From: Lachnospiraceae bacterium
GTDB lineage: Bacteria; Bacillota; Clostridia; Lachnospirales; Lachnospiraceae
Direction of reading: 5' to 3'
Assembly (NCBI GenBank): GCA_017619975.1
Contig: JAFZRH010000007.1
Location: 1-45,318 of the forward strand
DNA: 45,318 bases
The notes under the pieces were generated by a model. It worked only from the letters and a program-made list of their open reading frames with translations. It was not told the DNA's origin and searched no databases. Shown piece after piece: positions 17,383-25,075 of the stretch. Each line of letters opens with the position of its first letter. The stretch's first letter is position 1. The position numbers and the translations under genes were made by a program.

Positions 17383-18240
17383 TCACGTTGTATCTCCCTG
17401 CGGAAGCAGCGGCAGCGAAGCGGTGCTGACCGAAGCGAGCGTCCGCATCTGCCGTATCGCCAGATCCCTGAGAAGAATCAGGCGCTCCGACATCAGCTTG
17501 CCCTGCTCGATCAGGATAGCGTTATAGCTTTCCATATTGGCCAGGACAAGCAGCTGTTTCAGCTCGGCCTCATCCCGGATATTTCCCTCTTTGCCCGGGT
17601 TTTCATCCCGCCACTGTTTGGCGGTCTTGCCGAACAGTGCCACGTTCAGCAGATCCGCTTCGCTGGCATATTTGTATGAGATCTGCTCCGGCGTCAGGTC
17701 CGGCGGGATCAGGTTTTCTTTGATGGCGTCCGTGTGGATCCGGTAATTCAGCTTGGCGATTTCCCGGTTCAGGTTCCATCCTAAAGACAGGCGGCTGTTC
17801 TCGTCGGACTTCAATCTTTGATAGTCCTTGATGATATACAGCTTAAACTCAGGGGAGATCCAGGACGCAAATTCAAACGCGATGTCGATATGGGCATATA
17901 TGCCGCCGCCATAGCGTCCGGACTTTGTCAACAGCCCAATCGCCCCGATCTTATCCGTCCAATCCTTTATTGAAAAGACAAAGGCATTCGCCCCTGCATT
18001 CTTTTTAAACGTATCGAAATCGATACGTTTGAACTCCGGATTATGAAGAGTTTCCCATAAACCCAGAAATTCGATGACATCCCTGCCCCGCAACCAGTTA
18101 TGTATGGTAATTCTGGGATCAATACTTCTGTACCTCGCAATATCTGTCAAAGATATATATTCATTTTTGAAATCTGTCGTGTAAATCCCTATATCGATCC
18201 CGCCGGCATGGATTGTTTCCTGCCTGATGGTTTTGACCAT
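17383..18240 (-). CDS. KilA-N domain protein with an SOS-type promoter
   Basis: A 285-residue protein. The N-terminal part (about 1-110) is a KilA-N DNA-binding-like domain with YISLTDIARYR, DPRITIHNWLRGRDVIEFL and WTDKIGAIGLLTKSGRYGGG leading to HIDIAFEFASWISPEFKLYI. The C-terminal half is helical and includes DLLNVALFGKTAKQWRDENP and a repeated Glu/Leu pattern. KilA-N proteins occur in large DNA viruses, phages and scattered bacterial chromosomes; the bacterial role is unclear, with phage defence or DNA-damage response suggested by context in some cases. Local base use is more AT-rich than the neighbours, consistent with transfer. I chose ATG 18238-18240 behind AGGAGG; the frame is open to 18333. 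Confidence 0.88.
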   Translation of the reverse strand: MVKTIRQETIHAGGIDIGIYTTDFKNEYISLTDIARYRSIDPRITIHNWLRGRDVIEFLGLWETLHNPEFKRIDFDTFKKNAGANAFVFSIKDWTDKIGAIGLLTKSGRYGGGIYAHIDIAFEFASWISPEFKLYIIKDYQRLKSDENSRLSLGWNLNREIAKLNYRIHTDAIKENLIPPDLTPEQISYKYASEADLLNVALFGKTAKQWRDENPGKEGNIRDEAELKQLLVLANMESYNAILIEQGKLMSERLILLRDLAIRQMRTLASVSTASLPLLPQGDTT

Positions 18241-18380
18241 GATCAGTTTTCCTCCTGCTTCTTTTTTCTTTATAATTTGTCCCAACACTTGTAGAAATAT
18301 CGCTCCATTCGGATTAACCGCCTCAAATAGCACACGGATAAGGGTCAGATGTCATGCTGGGCTAATTTTGACACATCGGC

Positions 18381-18405
18381 ATGATTAATCAAATTCATTA
18401 ATCAT
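18381..18405. promoter_or_regulatory. Perfect inverted repeat at the KilA-N transcription start
   Basis: ATGATTAAT (18381-18389), 7 bases, ATTAATCAT (18397-18405). The palindrome overlaps the -10 edge and the expected start of transcription, the usual place of a repressor operator. The cognate regulator is unknown and could be the KilA-N protein itself. Confidence 0.65.
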
Positions 18406-18432
18406 AGTAGAACAAATGTTCGGCTTTGTCAA
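18404..18432 (-). promoter_or_regulatory. Sigma-A promoter of the KilA-N gene with embedded LexA-like box
   Basis: On the minus strand, a consensus -35 TTGACA (18427-18432), exactly 17 bases, and -10 TACTAT (18404-18409). The spacer contains GAACAAATGTTC (18410-18421), which fits the GAAC-N4-GTTC core of the Bacillota LexA (DinR) box. The 316 bp between 18241 and 18556 hold this promoter, the adjacent palindrome and the terminator of the ABC operon; no gene was found there. Confidence 0.75.
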
Positions 18433-18492
18433 GTGCTTTTTCTGCTTGTCACGAACCATGCCCTGAGACCTGTCTGTTTTGCCTAAAAAAGT

Positions 18493-18542
18493 CAAAAAAA
18501 GACACCTCTGGGAAGGCATCAACGTAATTCCCGGAGGTGTCT
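18493..18542 (-). terminator. Intrinsic terminator of the BlaI-M56-ABC operon
   Basis: AGACACCT (18500-18507) pairs with AGGTGTCT (18535-18542), and GGGAA pairs with TTCCC further in. On the minus strand the stem is followed by seven T. It lies 14 bp after the stop of the last ABC gene. Confidence 0.85.
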
Positions 18543-18556
18543 GTTTCCTGTTGTGT

Positions 18557-20521
18557 TTATGTTGTAATAAGCCGAGTTATACTTCTCCGAAGGAAGACGA
18601 CCGCGCTCAGCCAGACAGTCAGCAAATGCATCAGTGCCAAAACTCCGATCATGCGGCCCAACTGTACGGGATCCGGCAGCGGGAAGCTCCCGCCCAGGGA
18701 AAGCGCATACACGGCGGCAAGCAGGAGATATACCAACACAGCCAGCAGGAGTGAGCCCAGCATTTTCACCGTATATTCCAGCAGGATCAGCCGACGGATG
18801 CGGCCTTTTGACAGCCCGAAGATCTGCAGATAGCCCAGCTCCCGGCGCCGGTAGAACAGCTCCAGCCGGATCACGGACACCGTGTAGAGACAGGCGATGA
18901 AAAAGAGGGCCAGCAGCACGATGAAGGCGATGCGGACGTAGAAATCGGTCTGGGCTTTCAGCTGCCGGATGTACTGCAGATAGCGGTTCAGGGAATCACT
19001 GTCATTGTATTTCAGGCGGTCCTGCAGATCTTCATCGTTCCAGATACCAGGCGCGCTTGCCATGACGATGCCGCCATAGCTTTCTTTTTTCGTGCCGATC
19101 GTCTGAAGCAGCGAATAGGCCAGGAAAAGATGCTGATCTTCCGCCCGGAGAGGCCGGTTGTCCTTCCCGTAGGCATAATACCAGTCGTTGCGAAAATCTC
19201 CCCGGTATCCTTCGTTGCTCACAATCCCGCTGACGCTGAGCTTCAGGCCGCAGAAAGAAAAGTCCTGACCGAGACAGTTTTCGGGATGTTCCGGATCGCC
19301 GCTTAAAACCGTTGCCAGTGAAATATTGACCAGTACTTCCGTTTCTTTTTCCGGGAAGCGGCCGTAGCTTAAGGCGCCCGCAGTGCCTAAAACACTGTAC
19401 TCTTTCGGAAGCAGGTAATAGGCGGTCACTTCGCCTTCTTCAGCGAAATAACAGTCGTAGATCGTCAGGCGGCTCTTCGTCTTTTCGCTCATGGATGCCA
19501 CGACGGAAGGCTGAAGCTCGATCAGATCGACTGGCCGGTCCTTTCGGTACAGACGGATAGCTTCCTCGGTCACGTTCTTCTGCAGGGCGGATCCCAGCAG
19601 AATGATCAGGAAAAAGAGGCCCGTCAGGAAGAGGTTTTTCAGCTTTAAGAGGCCCGGGCGGCGCTTGAAGACGTAGGTGAGAGAAGGGAAAAACTTCCTG
19701 CTCCTGCTATGTGCAGGCCCCCCCTGCCCTCTCCCGCGTAAAGCGGGGGAGGGTGTCGCTGAAGGCGACGGGAGGGGGCGACTGGCCAAGAAGGATTCCT
19801 CTGCTCGCCCTTCTCTGCCTTCACAAAGTTGATTGCTTTGCAATCCTTGAACCTCGTGCTTCGCGCGAGGAGGTTGCTCAGGCACCTCTTCCCGCATTCC
19901 CGGGGGGAGGCAAGGCCCTGCATTCTCCCGGGGCGGGCAGGGCTGCAGCACCCCGTAATCCAGGCGCCAGATCTCATCCGCAGCTTCGTCAAAGTAATCT
20001 TCATGCGTGGCGACGATCACGATGCGGTCATCGGCCTTTAACGCTGCGATCTTCTCCGCGATCTTCCGGGAGTTTTCATCGTCCAGCGACGCGGTCGGTT
20101 CATCGGCAAGCAGAAGTCGCGGATCCCTCAGCAAAGCGCGTTCAATAGCCGCTCTCTGCCGCTCCCCGCCGGAGAGCGTACCGGGCAGCTTATCCAGTAA
20201 ATCCGCTATCCCCAGCGCTCCCGCCTGCGCCGTGACGGCTTCCTTGTCATGGCGGATCAGCTCCAGGTTTTCCCGGACCGTGAGAGTGGAAAGCAGCAGG
20301 CTTCGCTGAAAAATATAAGCACTGTGCAGTTTTTCGGGGCTGCGGACGATCTTTCCTTCAAACTCTTTTTCCACGCCGCCGAGGATATTGAGGAGCGTGC
20401 TTTTTCCGCAGCCGCTGACGCCCTTGATCACATAAAGCTTTCCGCCTTCAAAGCGGCAGCTGATCTCTTTCAGGACCGGGCGGTCGTAGCTCTTTGAAAC
20501 GGCTTCAAGAATCAGTTCCAT
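18557..20521 (-). CDS. ABC transporter ATPase-permease fusion (second of the pair)
   Basis: A 654-residue fusion of an ABC ATPase and a MacB/FtsX-type permease. The ATPase (about 1-205) has Walker A GVSGCGKST, signature LSGGERQRAA, Walker B RLLLADEPTASLD and H-loop ATHE. A linker of about 85 residues follows, coded largely by a palindromic DNA repeat (19725-19912). The permease has a first membrane helix (LTGLFFLIILLGSAL), an outside domain of about 225 residues and three C-terminal helices, the four-helix MacB/FtsX plan. Such fusions act as pairs in peptide resistance or lipoprotein extrusion. The gene starts 12 bp after its partner behind AAGGAGGGCGGG. The substrate is unknown; regulation by the BlaI/M56 pair suggests response to a cell-wall or peptide stress. 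Confidence 0.9.
   Translation of the reverse strand: MELILEAVSKSYDRPVLKEISCRFEGGKLYVIKGVSGCGKSTLLNILGGVEKEFEGKIVRSPEKLHSAYIFQRSLLLSTLTVRENLELIRHDKEAVTAQAGALGIADLLDKLPGTLSGGERQRAAIERALLRDPRLLLADEPTASLDDENSRKIAEKIAALKADDRIVIVATHEDYFDEAADEIWRLDYGVLQPCPPRENAGPCLPPGMREEVPEQPPRAKHEVQGLQSNQLCEGREGRAEESFLASRPLPSPSATPSPALRGRGQGGPAHSRSRKFFPSLTYVFKRRPGLLKLKNLFLTGLFFLIILLGSALQKNVTEEAIRLYRKDRPVDLIELQPSVVASMSEKTKSRLTIYDCYFAEEGEVTAYYLLPKEYSVLGTAGALSYGRFPEKETEVLVNISLATVLSGDPEHPENCLGQDFSFCGLKLSVSGIVSNEGYRGDFRNDWYYAYGKDNRPLRAEDQHLFLAYSLLQTIGTKKESYGGIVMASAPGIWNDEDLQDRLKYNDSDSLNRYLQYIRQLKAQTDFYVRIAFIVLLALFFIACLYTVSVIRLELFYRRRELGYLQIFGLSKGRIRRLILLEYTVKMLGSLLLAVLVYLLLAAVYALSLGGSFPLPDPVQLGRMIGVLALMHLLTVWLSAVVFLRRSITRLITT
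19725..19912. repeat. Palindromic repeat inserted in frame in an ABC gene, copy A (188 bp)
   Basis: It runs from TGCCCTCTCCCGCG to CGGGGGGAGGCA and holds nested hairpins (GTCGC/GCGAC, CCCTC/GAGGG type). It matches copy B (21831-21967): one 43-base block starting at 19742 has only two mismatches. It is longer than copy B by 51 bp, a multiple of three. On the minus strand both copies are read in the same frame, giving a SRPLPSPSATPSPA-type peptide in the linker between ATPase and permease. Confidence 0.85.
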
Positions 20522-20533
20522 CTCCCGCCCTCC

Positions 20534-22585
20534 TTATAAAAGATCCCTGGATGCGATCAGAAGATCGTACCAGCTTTCGCTTTGATAACGCCTGAACGTC
20601 AGCAGCAGGACCAGAAAAGCCATGCCGAAGAGCAGCAGGCAGAAGGCAAGGATCAGCCAGGGATTATAGCTGAAGACCTCCAGCGGCAAAAAGAAGCGGC
20701 TCCGGTTGATCCTGTTTCCCGCCACGGTCAGCACTGCGGTCAGGGCCGCCGCGATCAGCAGCTGTTTGGCGAGTTCCCAGAGAGAAAGGCCCGTCAGCTG
20801 CCGGAGAAGCTTTCTTTTTTCAAAACCGGCATATTCAAAGACAGCTACAAAACGGCTGTTATATAAGAACTCTGTTTTTCGCAGCACTCCGTAAAACAGA
20901 CCGGTCAGGAGAGTTACGAGGGCCGCCGAAGGCAGCAGGATCCGGGAAATCAGCGGCCAGCGCAGCGAGTAATTGATGGGCAGGCCGGCTTTCTCCAGTG
21001 TAAAGTCTGAGCCGTATTTTTCCTTTAAGGCAGCCGCGTAATCCCGGTAATACGCGTTCATCTGGGAATAATTGTCAAAGTACAGATACCAGACCTGCTG
21101 CCAGCCGCCGCTGTTTGTATGGAAACTTTCGTCATTCCGATAGCTGTCTGTCGTCGATGCGCTGACGAAAAACAGATCCCGTTCGTTTTCCGGGTCCACG
21201 TCCTTTCCGTAACGGATCTGTGAAACGCCGGCGGCATCCAGATATACACGCTCCGCATCATCCATATCGTCCGTGATGCCGACGATGGTCAGTTTTACCT
21301 CGCCCCGCTTATACATCTTTTTGAAGATCGTGGTGCCGACCAGCTTTTCCGCCCGCTTCCCGGCCAGCTTTTCCGCCATGGCCGGAGACAAAATGACCTG
21401 ATCCGGACCGGTGAACCAGCTGCCGTAACGAAGGCTTTCACTGATACGGCAAAGCGACGGGTCGTCCGGGAGCCCATTTAGGGTCACAATGTAATCAGGC
21501 AATTCATACACGAGGACGTCCGGAGAATAGGTAATGCCGTCCGGACAGTTCGAATATGGGAGAACCAGGGAGCGAAGGCGCGGATCCTCCGGCAGCACTT
21601 CGTTGATGTCCAGAGCGCCGTGGAGCGTCAGTTTCAGCATATTCAGATGATACATCTTGTCCATGGTCGCGTCGCTTTTGTGAGAAGGCGTGTCTGCCAG
21701 ACAGACCAGGCAAAGGACCAGGGTGAGGAAGAAAATAAAGCAGATACGGGAAAAGCGCTCACGTTTTCCCGAATGAAACCATTTTTTGAGAAAAGGACGG
21801 GGGTCACGGTTTTTTTCAAGTTGAGAGACTTGCCCTCCCCCGGAAGCGGGGGAGGGTGTCGCCGAAGGCGACAGGAGGGGGCGACTCGTCAGAGGAGTTT
21901 CCTCTGTTCGCCCCCCTCCGCCTTCGCTTCGCTCAGGATCCTCCCCCCGCGTTCCCGGGGGGTGGCAGGCGCCTACCTTTCCCGTCCCTTTTTCAAACCT
22001 TATCACTTCATCCGCATAGGGCAGAGCATCTGCATCATGCGTCGCGCAGAGGATCAGGACCTTTCCCGAAAGATTCTTCAGCAGTTCAAAGATTTGTCCT
22101 TTATTCTTTTCATCCAGCGCGGCCGTCGGCTCATCCAAAAGCAGGATCTTCCGTCCTTTTAAGAGGGCCCGCGCCAGAGCCAGCCTTTGCCTTTCCCCGC
22201 CGGAAAGCGTGGGCGGCAGCTGTTCTGCTTTCTCTCCCAGACCGAAACGGGCCAGGCTTTCCCGAACCGTCTCATCGGAAGCACCGAGCAGCTTCAGATT
22301 GTCAAAGACGCTTAGAAAATCCGCAAAGAACGGATCCTGCGTAATGTATTCCGCCTCACCGTTCAGCATTTCCGGCAGCTGGCAGTCAAAGCTTTTGTCC
22401 TGCCATACGATGCTCCCCTCCTCAAACGGCAGCATCCCGGCCAGGATGTTTAAGAAGGTCGTCTTCCCGCTGCCGCTCTCACCTAAAAGCAAGGTAAAGC
22501 CGATATCCGCCAGACACAGACTGACCTCCCGCAGCGTCGGCGGCTGACCTGAATAGCTTTTCCACAGATTTTTTATCGTAATCAT
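20534..22585 (-). CDS. ABC transporter ATPase-permease fusion (first of the pair)
   Basis: A 683-residue partner of the next gene. The ATPase (about 1-200) has Walker A GESGSGKTT, signature LSGGERQRLA, Walker B ILLLDEPTAALD and H-loop CATHD. A linker of about 70 residues is coded by palindromic repeat copy B. The permease has a helix at ICFIFFLTLVLCLVCLAD, an outside domain of about 250 residues, and three C-terminal helices, as in MacB/FtsX. I chose ATG 22583-22585: it overlaps the stop of the M56 gene by four bases (ATGA) with GCGGAG ahead of it. The longer frame to 22657 lies wholly inside the M56 gene. The two ABC proteins differ strongly outside the repeat, so they likely form a heterodimeric transporter rather than a recent duplicate. 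Confidence 0.9.
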   Translation of the reverse strand: MITIKNLWKSYSGQPPTLREVSLCLADIGFTLLLGESGSGKTTFLNILAGMLPFEEGSIVWQDKSFDCQLPEMLNGEAEYITQDPFFADFLSVFDNLKLLGASDETVRESLARFGLGEKAEQLPPTLSGGERQRLALARALLKGRKILLLDEPTAALDEKNKGQIFELLKNLSGKVLILCATHDADALPYADEVIRFEKGTGKVGACHPPGTRGEDPERSEGGGGRTEETPLTSRPLLSPSATPSPASGGGQVSQLEKNRDPRPFLKKWFHSGKRERFSRICFIFFLTLVLCLVCLADTPSHKSDATMDKMYHLNMLKLTLHGALDINEVLPEDPRLRSLVLPYSNCPDGITYSPDVLVYELPDYIVTLNGLPDDPSLCRISESLRYGSWFTGPDQVILSPAMAEKLAGKRAEKLVGTTIFKKMYKRGEVKLTIVGITDDMDDAERVYLDAAGVSQIRYGKDVDPENERDLFFVSASTTDSYRNDESFHTNSGGWQQVWYLYFDNYSQMNAYYRDYAAALKEKYGSDFTLEKAGLPINYSLRWPLISRILLPSAALVTLLTGLFYGVLRKTEFLYNSRFVAVFEYAGFEKRKLLRQLTGLSLWELAKQLLIAAALTAVLTVAGNRINRSRFFLPLEVFSYNPWLILAFCLLLFGMAFLVLLLTFRRYQSESWYDLLIASRDLL
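21831..21967. repeat. Palindromic repeat inserted in frame in an ABC gene, copy B (137 bp)
   Basis: It runs from TGCCCTCCCCCGG to CGGGGGGTGGCA. It contains CCCTCCCCC/GGGGGAGGG, GTCGCC/GGCGAC and CCCCCCG/CGGGGGG pairings and a CTTCGCTTCGCTCAGGAT segment that also occurs in the MITE-like repeats of this window. It codes SRPLLSPSATPSPA and flanking residues in the linker of the first ABC gene. Confidence 0.85.
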
Positions 22586-24537
22586 CTTGTCTCCGCAGGC
22601 ATTGTGTCCGGATGCGGCCCGGGAGCATCTTCCGGCTCTGTGTTTTCTCCGGTCCATTCAATGACAGGCATGCTTTCACCCGGGACGTCCTGTCTCGGCA
22701 GGTAGTAGTCTGTCGGCCACATGATATTCATCAGATCGTTCGTCATATCGTACAGCCGTCCGAAATCGATCCCGCCGATCACGGTATCCTTGTAGGACTC
22801 CGAGCCGTAGTTCGGTTCAAACTCCCGCCCTTTCAGACTTTCCGAGATCTGCCGCAGCAGGGCATAGGCTTCCTGCTGCTCAGCTGTCGCCTTTCCTTCT
22901 TCAACAAGATCAGAAAGCAAAACGAAGTTATCCGCGTCGCCGTAAGCCACGTCGATGAACACCTCATCCATGAAGCCCCAGCATTCCAGCATCGCAAAGC
23001 GGAACACGTAACCGTCCAGAAAACTTCTTTCCCGGAAGTAATCGGCCCCGTAGAACGGGCCGTCGAAGCTTCTTTGCCGTTCCGGCCAGCGCGGTGTCGC
23101 CGTCAGAGCGGCTCTCATCAGACGGAAGAACTGGTCTTTATCCAGTACTTCGAACTCAACCGAAGCCGGATCCAAAGCAAGAAGATCCTCCGGCAGGGTG
23201 CCCTCTTTCACGAGTATACTTGTAATAACTGCCAAATCCCGCTCCAGGCCCTCTATATTCTCACTGAAGCCCGCATATTTATACTGTCTTGACTTGATAC
23301 CTTCCTGGTAATTAGATTGTCCGGTTCCGATCTGCACCGGGTCATCATCCCAATGACGGATATTATTAATCTCGAAGCTGTATATGGGGGTTCGATCCCA
23401 TATGCTTCTATCCATATAATCTTCATATATAAAGCTGACTATCCACCCATCTCCAGCCGCATCTCCTTCCCGGGCCGCGATTCGGTATCTGTTTTTCCCT
23501 CCGAGCAGTGTACTCTCCGGGATGTCTGTCTCGGACTGCGCCCCAGTCGGATTCGTCAGTGCGCAGCCGGCGGCGACAAGAGAAACAATCCCCATGGCTG
23601 CCACAATCCACACAGCGGGCTTTTTGTAATACAGGGCTGCTCTCACCCGTTCTTTGATCCCGACCTCCCCGAAAGCCACCGGGCAGGCACTGATCCAGCG
23701 CTTTGGGGCACTTAAGGCTAAGAGAGAAGAGGAATAAGACTTTCTGTATTCCAGCGACTCTCCCCGGATCGCCCGCTCATCGCAGGCTTTTTCGATATCC
23801 CGGCAAAGCAATCCATAACTGATCCACAGAATCGGATTGAACCAGTGCAGGGAAAGCAGCAAAAAGCCAAGAAGCTTCCAGCAGGGATCTTTTCGGGCGA
23901 TATGCGCGTGCTCGTGCGCCAGCACGCAGCCCAGAGCCTCTTCGGAAAGATCGGAAGGAATATAAATGCGGGGCCGAAGCAGCCCGAAAACAAAGGGCGA
24001 GCCCGGTTCATCGCAGAACCAGACATTTTCCTCCTGGTGCACCGAGAGACGTGACTTTTGCCAGACTTTGAAATAACTGAAGGCCATGTACAGGAGCATC
24101 AGCAGCGCACCGCCCGCCCAGAAAAGAGACAGGACCGGCAGGAAACGCTCTCCCAGCGTCTTCGACGCCGTCAGGCTGTCTTTCGTTACCAGCACATACG
24201 CCTGACCGTCACTGTCCCGGTGCAGCGCGGTATCCCGGCGCTCAATGATCTCCATAAACGCCGGATCTTCCGATTCGATTCTGACGACCTCTTCCGGAAC
24301 GGACTGCGCCAGCTGCGTTACGGCGCTGCCGCTGCTGAGGGCTTCCGGCACTGCCGAGACCCTGCTTACCGGTAATTGCCAGATGAGAAGACGAACAGCG
24401 ACCAGCAGCCAGAGCGCGCAGATAAGGCCCCGCGGCGCTTTTCGAAAGATCAGGCGGAGCGTCATCACGATCAGCGCCGCAAACGAGGCGGAAATACTGA
24501 TTTTCAGGATCTGTAAGAAAACTTCCTGCAGATTCAT
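22582..24537 (-). CDS. M56-family (BlaR1/MecR1-type) membrane sensor protease
   Basis: A 651-residue integral membrane metalloprotease. Hydrophobic helices near residues 10-35, 40-58, 135-155 and 222-245 surround a cytoplasmic zinc protease loop with H208-E-H-A-H212 in VLAHEHAHIARKD and the downstream DIEKACDERA. A fifth helix (about 308-326) leads to an outside domain of about 325 residues. That domain has no penicillin-binding S-x-x-K/S-x-N/K-T-G set that I can see, so the signal is probably not a beta-lactam. In BlaR1/MecR1 systems ligand binding activates the protease, which relieves BlaI repression. Four-base overlaps join it to both the BlaI gene upstream and the first ABC gene downstream. 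Confidence 0.92.
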   Translation of the reverse strand: MNLQEVFLQILKISISASFAALIVMTLRLIFRKAPRGLICALWLLVAVRLLIWQLPVSRVSAVPEALSSGSAVTQLAQSVPEEVVRIESEDPAFMEIIERRDTALHRDSDGQAYVLVTKDSLTASKTLGERFLPVLSLFWAGGALLMLLYMAFSYFKVWQKSRLSVHQEENVWFCDEPGSPFVFGLLRPRIYIPSDLSEEALGCVLAHEHAHIARKDPCWKLLGFLLLSLHWFNPILWISYGLLCRDIEKACDERAIRGESLEYRKSYSSSLLALSAPKRWISACPVAFGEVGIKERVRAALYYKKPAVWIVAAMGIVSLVAAGCALTNPTGAQSETDIPESTLLGGKNRYRIAAREGDAAGDGWIVSFIYEDYMDRSIWDRTPIYSFEINNIRHWDDDPVQIGTGQSNYQEGIKSRQYKYAGFSENIEGLERDLAVITSILVKEGTLPEDLLALDPASVEFEVLDKDQFFRLMRAALTATPRWPERQRSFDGPFYGADYFRERSFLDGYVFRFAMLECWGFMDEVFIDVAYGDADNFVLLSDLVEEGKATAEQQEAYALLRQISESLKGREFEPNYGSESYKDTVIGGIDFGRLYDMTNDLMNIMWPTDYYLPRQDVPGESMPVIEWTGENTEPEDAPGPHPDTMPAETR

Positions 24538-24959
24538 TTGGCACCTCCTTCCGTGCCGGATCCGCTTTGCGGCATCTTTTGCGGCGTTTCTTCCACACAG
24601 GCGTCGATCAGACGGCGGATCTCGTCCGCTTCCTGTGCGTTCAGTTTTTTGCCTGCCGTAAAGGCCGCTATAAAAGCCGGCAGAGATCCCTCGAAGGTCT
24701 CCGCCATAAAGGTTTCACTCTGCACGGCTTTAAAGGCCTCACGGTCAAGCACGGCGCTCACGCAGCCGTCGTCCACCTTAAAAAGGCCCTTATCGCACAG
24801 ACGGCGCAAAACTGTATAAGTGGTAGAACGTGCCCAGTTCAATTCACTTTTGCACAGCTTCACAAGCTCTCCCGTAGAAAGCGGCTCATGATCCCAGACG
24901 ATCTGGGCAAATGCGTTCTCTGCCGCCCCCAGTCTGATTTCCGTATTTATCAGGCTCAT
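24534..24959 (-). CDS. BlaI/MecI/CopY-family transcriptional repressor
   Basis: A 141-residue winged-helix repressor. The DNA-binding domain (about 8-75) shows GAAENAFAQIVWDHEPLSTG, the recognition helix region NWARSTTYTVLRRLCDKG and the wing VDDGCVSAVL. The C-terminal part (about 80-125) is the helical dimer domain where BlaI/MecI proteins are cleaved. It is expected to bind the TACA/TGTA palindrome in its own promoter and to control the whole four-gene operon. Cleavage would follow activation of the adjacent M56 protease. AGGAGG precedes the ATG. The operon order repressor-sensor-ABC-ABC replaces the usual beta-lactamase target gene. Confidence 0.93.
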   Translation of the reverse strand: MSLINTEIRLGAAENAFAQIVWDHEPLSTGELVKLCKSELNWARSTTYTVLRRLCDKGLFKVDDGCVSAVLDREAFKAVQSETFMAETFEGSLPAFIAAFTAGKKLNAQEADEIRRLIDACVEETPQKMPQSGSGTEGGAK

Positions 24960-24980
24960 AACGTGATCCTCCTCAAAAAT

Positions 24981-25025
24981 GCCTACAAGCTGTAAACATT
25001 CACTGGTAGTTTACAGCGTGTAGGC
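24981..25025. promoter_or_regulatory. BlaI-type operator, 17-base inverted arms
   Basis: GCCTACAAGCTGTAAAC (24981-24997), 11 bases, GTTTACAGCGTGTAGGC (25009-25025), with 16 of 17 positions paired. Each arm itself holds the TACA...TGTA core expected for BlaI/MecI. The right arm lies between -35 and -10 of the operon promoter; the left arm covers the early transcribed region. Confidence 0.85.
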
Positions 25026-25036
25026 ACCTCTGTCAA
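25008..25036 (-). promoter_or_regulatory. Promoter of the BlaI-M56-ABC operon
   Basis: On the minus strand, consensus -35 TTGACA (25031-25036), 17 bases, and -10 TAAACT (25008-25013). The operator arm occupies the spacer, so repressor binding would block RNA polymerase directly. Confidence 0.75.
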
Positions 25037-25075
25037 GGGTTTGCAGGAAACCGAGCTTATTCTTTTTCGGAGCAA

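Noticed and set aside
17330-17385. Terminator for the KilA-N gene (GTCAGG-AAA-CCTGAC stem)
   Set aside because: The stem is short and not followed by a T-run on the minus strand; the T-rich stretch lies on the plus strand where there is no gene.
19645-20004. Frameshift or assembly junction suspected in the ABC gene because of low-complexity, Pro-rich linker
   Set aside because: The frame is continuous, both domains are intact, and the same peptide appears in the sister gene, so the linker is explained by an in-frame repeat.
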